Of a DNA stretch of 64,000 nucleotides, positions 45,900 to 57,184 are shown piece after piece. The DNA is from Cordilura impudica (Eukaryota > Arthropoda > Insecta > Diptera > Scathophagidae), in assembly GCA_963682025.1 (NCBI GenBank), contig OY821518.1:125388800-125452799 (forward strand). Direction: 5' to 3'. Both the position numbers and the translations under genes were made by a program. The stretch's first letter is position 1. Each line of letters starts with the position of its first letter. The notes under the pieces are model-generated. The model did no database searches. It was not told the origin of the DNA and worked only from the letters and a program-made list of their open reading frames with translations.

Positions 45900-46340
45900 A
45901 AACAAAGAAGTGTTAAATTCGGTTATGCCGGATCTTTGATGCCCTACACGTGGATATCATGTTTACATTAATATCTGAACTTTTTTATAACAAAATGTTT
46001 GAAAAAGTAAAAAAAAAATTATTACAACAAACGCTGAATTTTTACCATTTTTTAGAGGTGTTTACATATTTTAGGTAATATCTTGGCACAATAATGCCCG
46101 ATTTACCCTATTTTGAACATCAACCTGTCCGAAATAATGGCAAATAGTTATGTTTTAAGTATACTATGGTAAATGGGTTATTTTGAGAATGAGTGTGATT
46201 TCAACAGACGGACGGACAGACAGGCATCGCTATATCGACTCGAGATGTTATAAGGATCATGAATATAAAATTTTTCGATGTGTTACAAACGGAAAGCCGA
46301 ACCTGTATACACCCTCTGTACAGTGATGTGGAAGGTATAC
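45900..46340 (+). mobile_element. Short family-2-like (DINE-1-like) element
   Basis: 5' aagtgttaaattcggttatg with a stem (attcggttatgccggat), a GACGGACGGACAGACAG array near 46206-46224, atcgctatatcgactcgaga, gttacaaacggaaagc, and 3' accctctgtacagtgatgtg with gaaggtata. 440 bp with all landmark blocks in order. Confidence 0.78.
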
Positions 46341-46796
46341 AAATATTGCATTGGAAAATCATATAACAAAAACAAGTACGCTTAATGTGTTTCCTTCAAC
46401 TCAGACGGGAAATGTCGCAGATTTTATTCCTACAATAATAGAATATCTAACAATATATTTTCCATTTCTAATATACGAGTTTTATGACTCTACATGAAAT
46501 ACGTTTAAAGCATTTTAATATTCAAATATCCAATTATCTTTACAACAAGAAGAGGAAATAATTTCACTGTTAAGAGATTGCACTGCGAAAATGGAAAAAA
46601 GCCAAATGAATTTTTATGGAGAAAGAAAGAAGAAAACCATCTCTATCTGAGGATGAACCCACGAATTCACTACAATTTTCTATCTCATATCCTTGTAAAT
46701 TGGGATTCTCAAATTTACCAATATAAAAAGCGAAATAATCAAACCCATAATCTAACCCATAGAACTCTTCCTTTCCAAATGCATATGAGTTTTGAA

Positions 46797-47240
46797 TCTC
46801 TCCATGACTGTGGGTGACTTTGCGTGACTATTTCAAAAGTTAATCTTTGGTCACAACAGCTCTATAGACCAAGTTTCAGATTGATTGAATGAGGGGAAAT
46901 AAGGTTTAAATCACTCCGTGACTGTGCGTGAATATGAGCGACTGTGCGTGACTATCTTAAAATTAATCTTTGGCCACAACAACTCTGCGGATCGATCGGA
47001 TGAGGGGAAGTGAGGTTTTAATCTCTCCGTGACTATGCGTGAATATACGTGCCTATGTCAAAGTTAATGTTTTTTCACAGTAAGTCTATCGACCAAGTTT
47101 CAGATCTATCGGATAAGGGGAAATGTGTATTTAATCACTCCGTGACTGTGCGTGACTACCCCAAAATTAATCTGTGGTCACAGCCAGACTATGGGCCAAG
47201 TTTCAGATGAATTGGATGATGGGGAATGGGGTTGCCCCAT
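46797..47240 (+). repeat. 113-bp tandem repeat, about 4 units
   Basis: Units begin near 46797, 46912, 47023 and 47136. Each has ctccgtgactgtgcgtga (variants), aaattaatctttggtcacaa, ccaagtttcagat and gaggggaaatgaggttt. Divergence between units is substantial, so the array is old. No coding. Confidence 0.88.
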
Positions 47241-47815
47241 GGCAGACAAACAGACAGAGAGTATGAGTTTAAAGAGTTTAAAAATGAGTAAGACTTATAG
47301 AGCTAGAAGAGGAGATGAGGATGGCAATATCTCATATGAGAGACCTAGTATTGGTAAAATATGTAAATTTGGCAAGGCTCAGATATGCCATTGATCGTTT
47401 TTATCATATTATTTTTATCGATGGTAATTTTGAATTTGTAACTATTTTAATTTTGTTAACTTTATTTTATACAGGTAAGGAAAAAAGTATATGCTACAAA
47501 GTAATAATGGTACCGTAGTATATAGTAAGATTCCATGTGCAATTGAATACTAATTTTTTACAATGCTTCATCTATTAAAAAACATTATTTACTCTCATAG
47601 TTATCTCACAGATTTATTCTTTGTTATACCATCTTTTTCGTATGATATAAGTAAATGGTACAAAAGAAGAAAATGATTGATTTTTTTAATTTAATGATAA
47701 AGAAAAGTGAATTTTAATATAAAAAAGCTAATACACTCTAAGTATTTATAATTGTTAGTCATAACATTTATTAGTGTGTCTTAGATTGCTTATTTGTTTT
47801 TTATCAAATAAAAAC
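47241..47815. other. AT-rich stretch before Tc3-like relic
   Basis: No recognised feature; may include the 5' terminus of the Tc1/Tc3-like element but I could not identify a TIR. Confidence 0.4.
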
Positions 47816-47830
47816 TAATGACAGATCAAA

Positions 47831-49685
47831 ATGCCCCGTGGAAGTCATTTGTCTCTATTAAGCATATGAAAACAGATTTATATCTCGAAACTAATAGATC
47901 GCTTAATAGATCGAAACCAACAATGCAAAATTATGTAAAAAAATCCAACATTATACGGCACTTTAAAAAGAGGTGGAAGACATCCAAAAGTAAGCTATCG
48001 CGATAAAAGATTAACGCCTGGCAGTCATAAGCAATTTCAGTTGTGGTCAATTAATAGCAAAACTATGTTTAAATATTTCATAAATATTAAATATTATGTT
48101 CTCCGATTTCCTTTATATCTCATAAAATGAATGCAAAGAACTGTGTAGAATTGCTAGATAATATCCTCATAGACTTTGCTGAAGAAAATTAGCAAAGCAT
48201 TTTATAAATATGGATGTTGTTTCATTAAACGAGTTAAGAGCAGCTATAATAGAAGAATGTTCTAAAATTCCACAAAATGAACTTCATAATCTCGTCACCT
48301 CAGTGCCTATTCATTTAAATGAAGCTATTGTAAACGGTGGAGGTCATACATTAGGGTGGCCCTTCGTTATATGGAGGGAAAAACAGTGTTCAAACTGTCG
48401 GTCTCACCCCCTAGAAATATGCGAATAGCAAAAAAACTGAGAAATACAAAGCAATAAGCAGATAATTGCACCAGAGATATATCACAATGCATAATTTTGA
48501 TCTCAGGAGCACTGAAGGGTTAAATAAATAAAAATTAACCGAACTATTTTTCTTAAATTCTAAATAGTGGTGTCAACGACTTTAATAGAAAAACCCGTTT
48601 TAGGTCATTTTTATATTAAAATATCTTAAAATCCAAAGCTGGCCCTGGCAAATAATGGGTTAACATTCTCGGATTTATCCCAAATTTTTGGAGCGAAACT
48701 TCTACACATTTGGTTATTATATTTTAAGTGTCACATCTAAAAATTGGACAGCACTTACAAAATATTTGAATTTTTTTAATAAATTGTCTTTTATTAGTTT
48801 GGGGTCATATGTGACCCCAATTCCAAAAGGGTTAATGGAGTCATATTCTTTTTTTCCGAAACACTAGGCTATTAAGATAAAATATAACATTTAAAAGTAG
48901 AAAAATTATGAATTTTTGATACAAAGTATTTATAAAGAGTACATTTACAGAATATTTCACAAAAATCCAATTTTTCTCGAAATCCGCAAAAATAAAATCC
49001 TTGTCAAAAAAATTCTGGCAGAGGGATTTACTTAAAAATTCACATAGTTAATCTGAAACATGCATTTTATAAAACCTTAAAGTAATAAATTCATTTTTTT
49101 AAATTTTGTTTAAGGAAATTTTTTCAAACTTGAAAAAGGAGTTTTAAAAATTTTATCAAAAAAATTTCCAATTTTCGTCCTCAATGCGCAATAAGTTAAC
49201 AACGTGGCAATAAAACAATACTTCATATCTGAGTACTTATAAGTATAGATACCAAAAAAGAATGATGGCTTTAATAAATTTCTCAAAGTTGAAAAAAATG
49301 CCATCAAATTTCATGACCTAGTTTTTTTTGGCACAAAAGTGGTCTGGAGCATTTGCTATTTCTTGGCGAGGCTGTATTCGATTTTGAAGTTTTATAGCTT
49401 TTTGAAAAGATAATTTAATACTGATCCCGAATTATATAACAGCTTGTCGGAAAAATTAAACTATAGAACGAAATTTTCGTAAAATCTGAAAAAAAAAGTC
49501 ATATTTTCCCCATATAAACACACTTGAAATTTTCAATCGCTTTGCGCCACGACAAAACGTTTTCTAATTGGCCCAAAACTTTGTATTTCTCAGTGTTTTT
49601 GCTATTCGCATATTTCTAGGGGGTGAGACCGACAGTTTGAACACTTTTTTTATTAAGGGCCACCCTAGTCATACATATTATTAGA
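47831..49685 (+). pseudogene. Tc1/Tc3-like transposase relic interrupted by MULE-like element
   Basis: MPRGSHLSLL at 47831 is the usual start of this Tc1-like group. After frameshifts, SLNRSKPTMQNYVKKS (DNA-binding helix) and RDKRLTPGS in another frame follow. The catalytic centre is deleted. The C-terminus resumes at 48210 with VVSLNELRAAIIEECSKIPQ, NELHNLVTSVPIHLNEAIVN and NGGGHT, where coding hits the element at 48352. Beyond that element (49668 on) the duplicated target and the codons for Y-Y-stop complete the protein (normal ending NGGHTKY-like). Strongly deleted and inactive. Confidence 0.83.
48352..49667. mobile_element. Mutator-like (MULE-type) non-autonomous element
   Basis: 1316 bp. 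Termini TAGGGTGGCCC (48352) and GGGCCACCCTA (ending 49667) are exact inverted repeats; the inverted repeat continues for about 90 bp with small gaps (shared gtgttcaaactgtcggtctc and ccctagaaatatgcgaatag). Directly outside are two identical 9-bp copies of GTCATACAT (48343-48351 and 49668-49676). A 9-bp target duplication and long TIRs point to the Mutator superfamily. No transposase is seen inside. An internal fragment of the same family lies at 16402-16890. Confidence 0.9.
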
Positions 49686-49848
49686 AATAAAAAGCGTCAA
49701 TTAATTTGTATAAATTTTTCTAACTTTTCATTATCTTCTCTTTTAATTTAGTTAGTTAGTACCATGTATATATTTCACACTGAAGTTTATTTTTTTATAA
49801 GTAAATAAAGAAAAACAATCAACACTTCAAATTTATCGGGCATTTTAT
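49686..49848. other. Short AT-rich spacer
   Basis: Probably 3' flank of the Tc1/Tc3-like relic. No TIR identified. Confidence 0.35.
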
Positions 49849-50975
49849 TCTAAAGATGCAATTGATGTCTTCTAAATTTATAATTATTATTTCCGACGTT
49901 TTGATATGATTTTCAGAAATTCAATTAATATTTTCTAATTTATAATTGGAAATATTAATTCCAATTTTTAGAATTGATAGTTTCTTAAATTTGAATGGAA
50001 AATTTAAAAAGTGCAATTTTGTATTTTTCTGAATAATAATGCTTTAGTAATTATAAACAATTTTTACAAATTAGATGTAATCGCAATCAGATATTTTGTA
50101 GGTAAAGCAGAATAATAGTTCTATATGACTATGTAGAACTGTTTTGAAAGCAAAAAACTCATTGATGAACTCGGTAATTATATTTTGTAAAGACAACAAA
50201 AAGTTAATATGCCAAACTTTTGTTCATATTTGTAAAAGAATAATGAAAAAACGTATGAAAGAAAAGACCAGCCCGTGTATACTTTTAACATTGTTCTGTA
50301 TAATATCTATTTGAAAATATTGACATTCATGTTAAAATAGAAATAACTATTGCAAAGCTAATTAGAAAAAAAATTGTGGCGCCATCTACTGTGGCATAGT
50401 CACGCTGAGCAAAATGAAGTAACATTCTGTTAATGCAAAAGAAATGTGTTTTCCCCACAACAAAATATATTGCAGAATTTTATGTAAAAAAAATAATATA
50501 CCGATTTATTTCTAACATGCAGTTATTATGGATATACATATATAGAATATATGTATATTATTTGTAATATTTAATATGTGTATGTACATGTGTATGTATA
50601 TGTAAATATTACACACAAAAAATACAACATCAAACGTTATTTTTGTGTTTTTCTCTTTAAATTAATTAATACATAAAAATTTTTTTTGCTAAATTTCCAT
50701 TGTTTTTTTTTTTAATAACAACTACATGTTTTAGCATTATTTGCTTTAGATGCTGGTGAATTGTTACTCCCTTTATATTAACTCGTAGTGTCTGCTTGTC
50801 GAAAAAATTTTGGATCGATTTTAACCCCTTTCCGTGACCCAATCGATCTGAAACTTTGCAGGCAGGTTCGTGGCCATGACAGAAATGATCTAACAAATTT
50901 TTTAGTGATGCGAAAACAATGGAAACTTTTAAATTTTTCTATCAGAGTTGAAAAAATATTAACTGAAAGTTTAAA
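49849..50975 (+). mobile_element. Family 2 (DINE-1-like) element, 3' truncated
   Basis: Matches 6140-7200 and the reverse copy 13620-14559 over about 1.1 kb, including gatgcaattgatgtcttcta, gccatctactgtggcatagt and tttagatgctggtgaatt. It ends at about 50975, before the GTCY array and terminal stem present in the other copies. Confidence 0.85.
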
Positions 50976-51360
50976 ATAAATCTAAAGAATTTATTTCCAT
51001 TAGTCACCATATACCATATACTTTCTTACATATCTGTAATACGTATACAATTGTTTTTTGATGTGTAAACATCTATGCGCTCAGGGAGGGTAAAATTAAA
51101 TTTCACAATACAATCACAAAAACAGCGTAAGGGTAGAACGGTGTGTGGTATATGTAAGTGTATTGGTATATTTAGTGAGCAGAACCGCCGAGTTCGCTGT
51201 CTGTTTAGCAAAATCACAAATATTTTTCGTTAATTTTAAATACTCAAGCTATTGACCGCTAGGTGTGCTGTGAGCTTAACATGTTCACAAACTTGTAAGC
51301 AGAACCGCTAGGTGTGCTGTGAACTTTAAAAGCAAAATACTAGGAAAACTTCAATTGACT

Positions 51361-51745
51361 TTCAGAAAGTATTAATGGAATTTCAGAAAACATCAATTGT
51401 GTTTCAGAAAGTATCAATTATATTTCAGAAAGCATCAATTGATTTTCAAAAAGTATCATTTGCATTTCAGAAAATATCAATTGAATTTCAGAAAATATCA
51501 ATTGAGTTTCAGAAATTACCAAATGTATTTCAGAAAATATCAAATGTTTTTAAAAAATTATCGAATGTATTTAAGCAATTATCAAATGTATTTCAGAAAA
51601 CAGCAAATGTGTTTCAGCAATTATCTAATGTATTTCAGAAAACATCAAATTTATTTCAGAAAATATAAAATGTATTTCTGAAATTATTAAATGTATTTAA
51701 GAAAATATCAAATGTATTTCAGAAAACATCAATTGAGTCTCAGAA
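51361..51745 (+). repeat. 21-bp minisatellite, about 18 units
   Basis: Units like tttcagaaaatatcaattga with variants (aaatgta in the later half). The 21-bp period keeps two plus-strand frames open; one reads FQKISNV/FQKISIE seven-residue repeats for 97 residues. It is almost certainly a repeat, not a gene: two frames are open together and variation between units is not codon-biased. Confidence 0.93.
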
Positions 51746-51820
51746 AAATAGTCAGAACGCTATATAAAAATATATTTTTTTAAGTATTACACTGTGTTTG
51801 TAATATTTCTTGAAAACTAC

Positions 51821-52084
51821 ATATCGTCACCTAAAATGCAAAAGGCCGTAAATAATATTTTTATTTTTTTACAGGAGAAGCAAAAAACATCATAAAACAA
51901 AAACTACTTTAAACTTAATACCCAAATTTTAGAATCAAGCTCAAAAATAAAGATGGATTTTTATTTAGGAAAACAATTTTATGGTAAATTAGCACTTTTT
52001 AAGTAAAAGGCCGTAACTACAATACAAAAAGTCAATTTCGAACTTTTTGTTAGTTACGGCCTTGTGCATATTAGGTGACGATAT
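51821..52084. mobile_element. 264-bp MITE with internal hairpin
   Basis: Terminal inverted repeats of about 31 bp: atatcgtcacctaaaatgca at 51821 and the complement of tgcatattaggtgacgatat ending 52084, continuing into aaggccgtaa. A third copy of that inner motif lies at 52007, forming a strong hairpin with the right arm (aaggccgtaacta with tagttacggcctt, 52007-52063). No coding. Confidence 0.82.
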
Positions 52085-52324
52085 AAACGTGTTTTTTTTC
52101 AAAATTATGACTTAGAAATCGGTCAAAATTCTATCCTGGTATTTATATTGTAGCTGATTAACAAATGAAGTCCTCGTCTTCTTTCGATTAAAATGCCGCC
52201 CTTGATAGTTTATTTTCTAGTGCATAACAAATAAGTCCAAATATTGCTAAACATTTTCTGCGACTCCAAATCACTAATAGAAATAATAATAACTTTTCGG
52301 TATTGTAGGGTAAAGTACTTTTTA

Positions 52325-52400
52325 ATTCTGAATTTCAATAGATATTTTCTGAAATTCAATTGATCTTTTCTGAAATATATTTGATACTTTCTGAACTAAA
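52325..52400 (-). repeat. Reverse-oriented remnant of the 21-bp minisatellite
   Basis: About 3.5 units of ttttctgaaattcaattgat, the reverse complement of the unit at 51361-51745. Together they give the host element inverted internal repeats. Confidence 0.8.
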
Positions 52401-52455
52401 ATTGGAAAAGGTGTAGATGTTTACACATCTCCCCTGTGATCGGACTCACGTTGAT

Positions 52456-54271
52456 TTTTTTTATTTATTTATTCAAATTTAGGTAATACATAAATATATA
52501 CCCTAAATATAAATTTTAAGCTGTAGCAGCTAGAACTTAAGCTAATTATTACTTTCATTTCAATAAATGGAAAATTTTATATATTTCTGTATATCCACCA
52601 AATTACTGGCCCCACATTAATTAATTGTGATGCTCCAGGAAACTTTCATGTAATTAAATGTGATCCGCGGCCCCGAAAACATTAGGAACCACTGATCAAA
52701 ATATATACATAATCGTATATATACCACTCCCAAAATATTTGCACACATATTTTATAACATAAATTGCTAACTTTCACAATTCTGAATATTATAAAGGACT
52801 GATCTCCAGAGGCTTTATTTCATATGACCAGCCCTTGTTCATTATACCAAAAATTCTAATTAACCTACAAAGAACATTGTTTTTTTAAATTTCCTCTAAT
52901 TAATAGTCAACTAGTTAAAAGGCAATTTATCGAACCCGTAACTTATTTACGTTTTCCAGAAACTTTTAACACGCGTAATTTGGTTTTAAATTTTTCTTTG
53001 TCTCAAAACAAGCACACATAATTAAATTGTTTTCATGCCACCGTTTTGTGTGGCTTGCACCAACAGCAACGACCGATAGACACTACTACTCGCATGACAG
53101 GCATGCTGAATGTAACCACACTTTAATTTTTATACGCACTCAGCCAGCTACAACAAAACAAAACTAAATCCCCAATGGCTTTTAAATATTGTACAACAAA
53201 CACTTTAATAAACGAAACAAGTTTGTGATCTTTTGATGTGAAATTAAACACACAAAAACATGTTGTTAACATTAATTTTCTCCCGCAGCACGAACACAAA
53301 CAACATAAGCGAACATACAGATGCTGACTTACACTTAGCGAAATTTATATAAACGCAATTTTTTTTCTTAACTTTATAATATTTGAAATTTTAACCTGGT
53401 TGATGGCCCTTTGAGGAGTGTTAATAGCAGCAGCCACAATACTCCATCTAGTAATTTGAGAAAATTCAAAATAGAAATTATCCATTTAATTTATCAAATT
53501 TGTAATGAAACTTTTCATGCAAGTTTTTCAATTCTCATATACATTTACATACACTCTGAATTTGCTTGAAACAACGCCTGATTTTTTTTACATTTTAGTT
53601 GTTTATTCGCGACTACATAAATATACACACGAAAAGAACTATTTTAAAATTGTTTAATTATTGTACAATAGAAATGGACGATTTTATTGAACTGAATTGA
53701 CTGTTTAAACATCAGATTTGGACAATACTCGTAGTGAAGATGTATTCAGTTTTAAATCAGAATACAAGTAAAACAAAATAATAAGAGTACAAAAGAGTGT
53801 AAAGAGAAATGTCAACAAAAAATCACGAAAAACAGAAATATTTTCTACCCCGCTTTCTTCTCTGCCCCGTTCGCATACAATTAGGAATTGCATGTGAATT
53901 TCATGGGAAAATTGCATGACAAATTTCATGCAATGTGTAAATGGGGTATAATAACTAGTAACTTCTCTCCTACTATATTTAAAATTAAATAGTTTATGAA
54001 ATAAATAAGCACGAATAGTATAAACCTACAATCTCATTTGTTTAAAAATCATTGGAAACATATAGCCATGAAAGTATCAGGAGAATTTGACAATTAATTG
54101 AAAACCTGGTTCGGGAAGAAAGAAAGAGCCACATGATGTTTGTAAGGCTGGTGGGAAAACTTAGAGCAATGCAGGTTTTGAAAATATACAAAATCCAAAA
54201 AGTCTCAGACTGGAACACTCCAAAAAAATTTTGAGGTCAAAAACAGAGCACAGAAATTTAAACCATAAGAA
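52456..54271. other. AT-rich non-coding stretch
   Basis: No transposon or exon recognised. Base composition is slightly less extreme around 53030-53110. Candidate unique host DNA; nothing further supportable. Confidence 0.5.
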
Positions 54272-55728
54272 ACAAGTAAGAAGATTATAGTCGGTCTACA
54301 CCGAATATACGATATCCTATACCAAGCGTTAACAGACTCTATCTCTTTAGTCCAACTAATTAGATGTAGAAAATAAGCACAAACAAAAATTTTTGCCTTC
54401 GGATATGAAAAAGTTCATACGGGATGCTATATTTATATTGGGACTAGGTCGAAAAATGGAACGAACCTGAATATATATGAAAACGTCTCTTATTTTTTTT
54501 TTTTTTTTTGCAAAAACCTATACAAACCCAATTTGAGAAAAATCTGTACAATATTTTTGTTTTTTGATAGATTTAAGGATTTCAAGGATCGAGAATGAGA
54601 TTCATATGGGGGCTATGACTGAGAATTCTGTGGTTTTCTAGAATAACCGCGTATGTCATAAAATCAAAATGTTCAGGGGAGCCAAAAAACGTTATATTTG
54701 AAATTATGGGCTCGATATAAAGTTTTTAGTTTATTTTATTTTACGGTCCTGCAGATATGGGCAATAAATACTTTAAATAAAATTTTGAGTCAAAAATCTT
54801 CAGAGAAATAGATCCTAGGGAAGGACGAAAAAACAATATGTAAATAACACTTAAAGTGTGTGTAAATAAAACAACTTATGTCGACAAACGTCGTTTTCTT
54901 TGGAAAAGAAAACTACCAATGCAACCACCCATGTAGACATAAGTTGTTGTGCTTGAAAAATGGATTTTTTTGTTCGTCAACAAAAAGTTAACGGGACTTT
55001 GGATGATAATATAACAACGTATCAAGAATAATAGTGATAAAAAATTACAGAAATAAACACACAAGTTTTTATAAGTGGTTATACACTGAAAACTAATCTA
55101 CAATTATTTTGAATTTTTTTTTTTCATTAATAACAACGTATGTCGCTATGTGTCGTTTTCTGAGAAAATAATTTGTCAGCGATCAAACGTAGGTTGACAG
55201 ACGTCGTTAGTGCTGCAAATTAATTTAATAAACATTTAAGTTACGTCGTTATTTAAGGAAAAAACTCAGAAATGGTCAACATTAAAAAATAAATAAATTA
55301 ACACATGTAAAGAGCGTTAAAAATTAATATATTTGGCACCATTACTCAAAACTGACAAAAATGGACATACGTGGTTATTCCAGAAAACCACAGAATTGTC
55401 TTATAGGGTTTATTTTTGAACTACTGATAAATGCAAGTAATAAGCATACACAAACCCAATTTGGCCGAGATCTTTATGATAATTTGGATATTTAGTCGAT
55501 GTCATAAGGATCATTTGTCTAGGGACTAGGTCTGAACATAAACCGATGTTCATCCTATACACGGACATACAGACAGACGGACGGATGGAGGAACATCGCT
55601 AAATCGACTCAAAAAGTGATTCTGAGTTGATAGGTATAATGAAAGATGGGTCGAAGTCAAATATTTTTGGTAATTACAAACAGTAGCACAAAGTCATTAT
55701 ATCCTGACCACATAGTGGTATAGGGTAG
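54272..55728 (+). mobile_element. Family 1 element split by a TIR transposon
   Basis: 5' part 54272-54627 (acaagtaagaagattatagt, gtctacaccga) and 3' part 55394-55728 (gtcttatagggtttattttt to catagtggtatagggtag) join across the 766-bp insertion at a point that is continuous in other copies (gagaattgtc). An ACGGACGGA array is near 55575. Without the insert it is about 690 bp. Confidence 0.88.
54628..55393. mobile_element. 766-bp non-autonomous TIR element (CTGTGG family)
   Basis: Termini CTGTGGTTTTCTAGAATAAC and its near-complement ending 55393 are inverted repeats of about 30 bp with three mismatches. AATT flanks both sides (54624-54627 and 55394-55397), and comparison with intact family 1 copies shows one AATT before insertion, so the target duplication is 4 bp. 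The interior holds several gtcgtt-containing short palindromes. No transposase. Superfamily unassigned (4-bp duplications occur in more than one). A partial copy lies at 18780-19057. Confidence 0.87.
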
Positions 55729-55747
55729 AAATAGTTCTGCTGCATAA

Positions 55748-56100
55748 TGGACGACGAGACGTATGTACAGGCGAATTTTTCACTGCTTCCGGGGCAACAT
55801 TCAAATGTTACTACGAGTAATGCTCGAGGAAATGTCGAAGATAAAAGCTGACGAAATTTCCCAAAAAGTCTCTGGTACTGCTAGCAATATTCAATCGCGG
55901 CAAAAGAAGCAAGTCACATGTTACAACGGGCTCTATATATACTGAAATATTTATTAAGAATTGTTTGTAAAGAAGAGTCGTTTCAGAAGCCAACACAATG
56001 TGTCCGCATATTTTTGGATCCATTTGTTATCCGGTCACTATCCTGTCTGAAGTGGTACAAGAACAATAACTTCATGTTCCAAAATATGGAAGATTTGAAT
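55748..56100 (+). pseudogene. Tc1/mariner-superfamily transposase relic (MDDETYV type)
   Basis: MDDETYVQANFSLLPGQHSN at 55750 holds the first catalytic Asp block. After frameshifts, KFPKKSLVLLAIFNRGKRSK, HVTTGSIYTEIFIKNCL and, in another frame, LKWYKNNNFMFQ (about 56047-56083) follow the order of the family seen at 26600-27180. The N-terminal DNA-binding region and the last third are missing. Family 1 elements lie immediately on both sides. Confidence 0.8.
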
Positions 56101-56147
56101 ATAATTTCAGTTCAGTAAAGATCTCTATATTCAATGGTTTCCTTATT

Positions 56148-56930
56148 ATTATACCCTATACTACTATGTGGTTTGGGTATAATGACTTTGTGCTGCTGTT
56201 TGTAACAACCAAAAATATTTGACCTAGACCCATCTTTAATTATACCGATCGAATCAGAATCACTTTCTGAGTTGATTTAACAATGTCCGTCCGTCCGTCC
56301 GTCCGTCTGTGTGTCCATGTAAAGCTTGTAATCAAACTGCAGGTCGCAAATATGAATATATTTTGATGAAATTTGGTATATAAGCTTTTATCGGCCATGG
56401 GATGAACGCTATTGAAATTGGTGAGAATCGGTCCATGTTCAGACCTAGCTCCCATACAAATTACCCATATGAAATCGACATAAATTGCCATAAGATCCAA
56501 ATTGTCATATAGATCTTACTCAAATTGGGTTTGTATGCGTTCATTACATCCACTGATGACTAGTCCAAAAATGATCCCTTTGACCCCATATACAGCTGCT
56601 TCTCGATCTTCACTTAAATCTATTAAAAAACAAAAATATTGCACTGATTCTTCTCAAATTTTGTTTGTACATATTTTTGCAAAATACAAGAGACTTTACC
56701 AAACATGATCAGGATCGATCCATTTTTGGACCTAGTCCCTTTATAGATATAGCATCCGATATGAACTTTTTCATATCTGCAGCCAAAAAAATTAATAAAA
56801 ATCCCACTCAAATTTGGTTTTTGCTTATTTTCAATGTCCAGTTAGTTGGGCCTATGAGATAGGGTCTCTAAACGCATGGTATAGGGTATCGTATAGTCGG
56901 TCTAGACCGACTATAATTTTCTTACTTGTT
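56148..56930 (-). mobile_element. Family 1 element, full length, reverse
   Basis: Starts ttataccctatactactatg, has a (GTCC)n array at 56285-56306, and ends with the intact 22-bp palindrome (56893-56914) and ataattttcttacttgtt. 783 bp. Confidence 0.93.
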
Positions 56931-57184
56931 ACATTTTGTGTATGTTGAAAAATTATCCATTATCATAAAAAAAAAAACTAAAATCGAATGAATCGGATCG
57001 AACATTTCAAAGGGGTATTTATACATCTAAACTGTTGAAAATTAAACAAATCTAAAAAAGATGTAAGTGAAAGGTTGACTTTTGTGCAAATAATTTTCAG
57101 GTTGGTAGTACAATTTTCGATGTCTGTGTCAAATTTCAAGTCGCTATAATTCAATAGTGTGGCTCGTTTTTGTAAACAATTAAA

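Larger units (their letters stand above)
51050..52455 (-). mobile_element. Long family K element carrying minisatellite and MITE
   Basis: Left end ttgatgtgtaaacatctatg (51058-51077) with ggagggtaaaatt, and right end tagatgtttacacatctccc and ctgtgatcggact (52411-52443), match the two ends of 43766-44127 in reverse. Interior features: two copies of accgctaggtgtgctgtga (51257 and 51305), a 21-bp minisatellite, a 264-bp MITE, and a reversed piece of the minisatellite near 52325-52400. No coding. Confidence 0.65.

Noticed and set aside
51375..51668. A 97-residue open frame of FQKISNV-like repeats
   Set aside because: It lies wholly in the 21-bp minisatellite and a second frame is open at the same time. 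Period divisible by three explains it.
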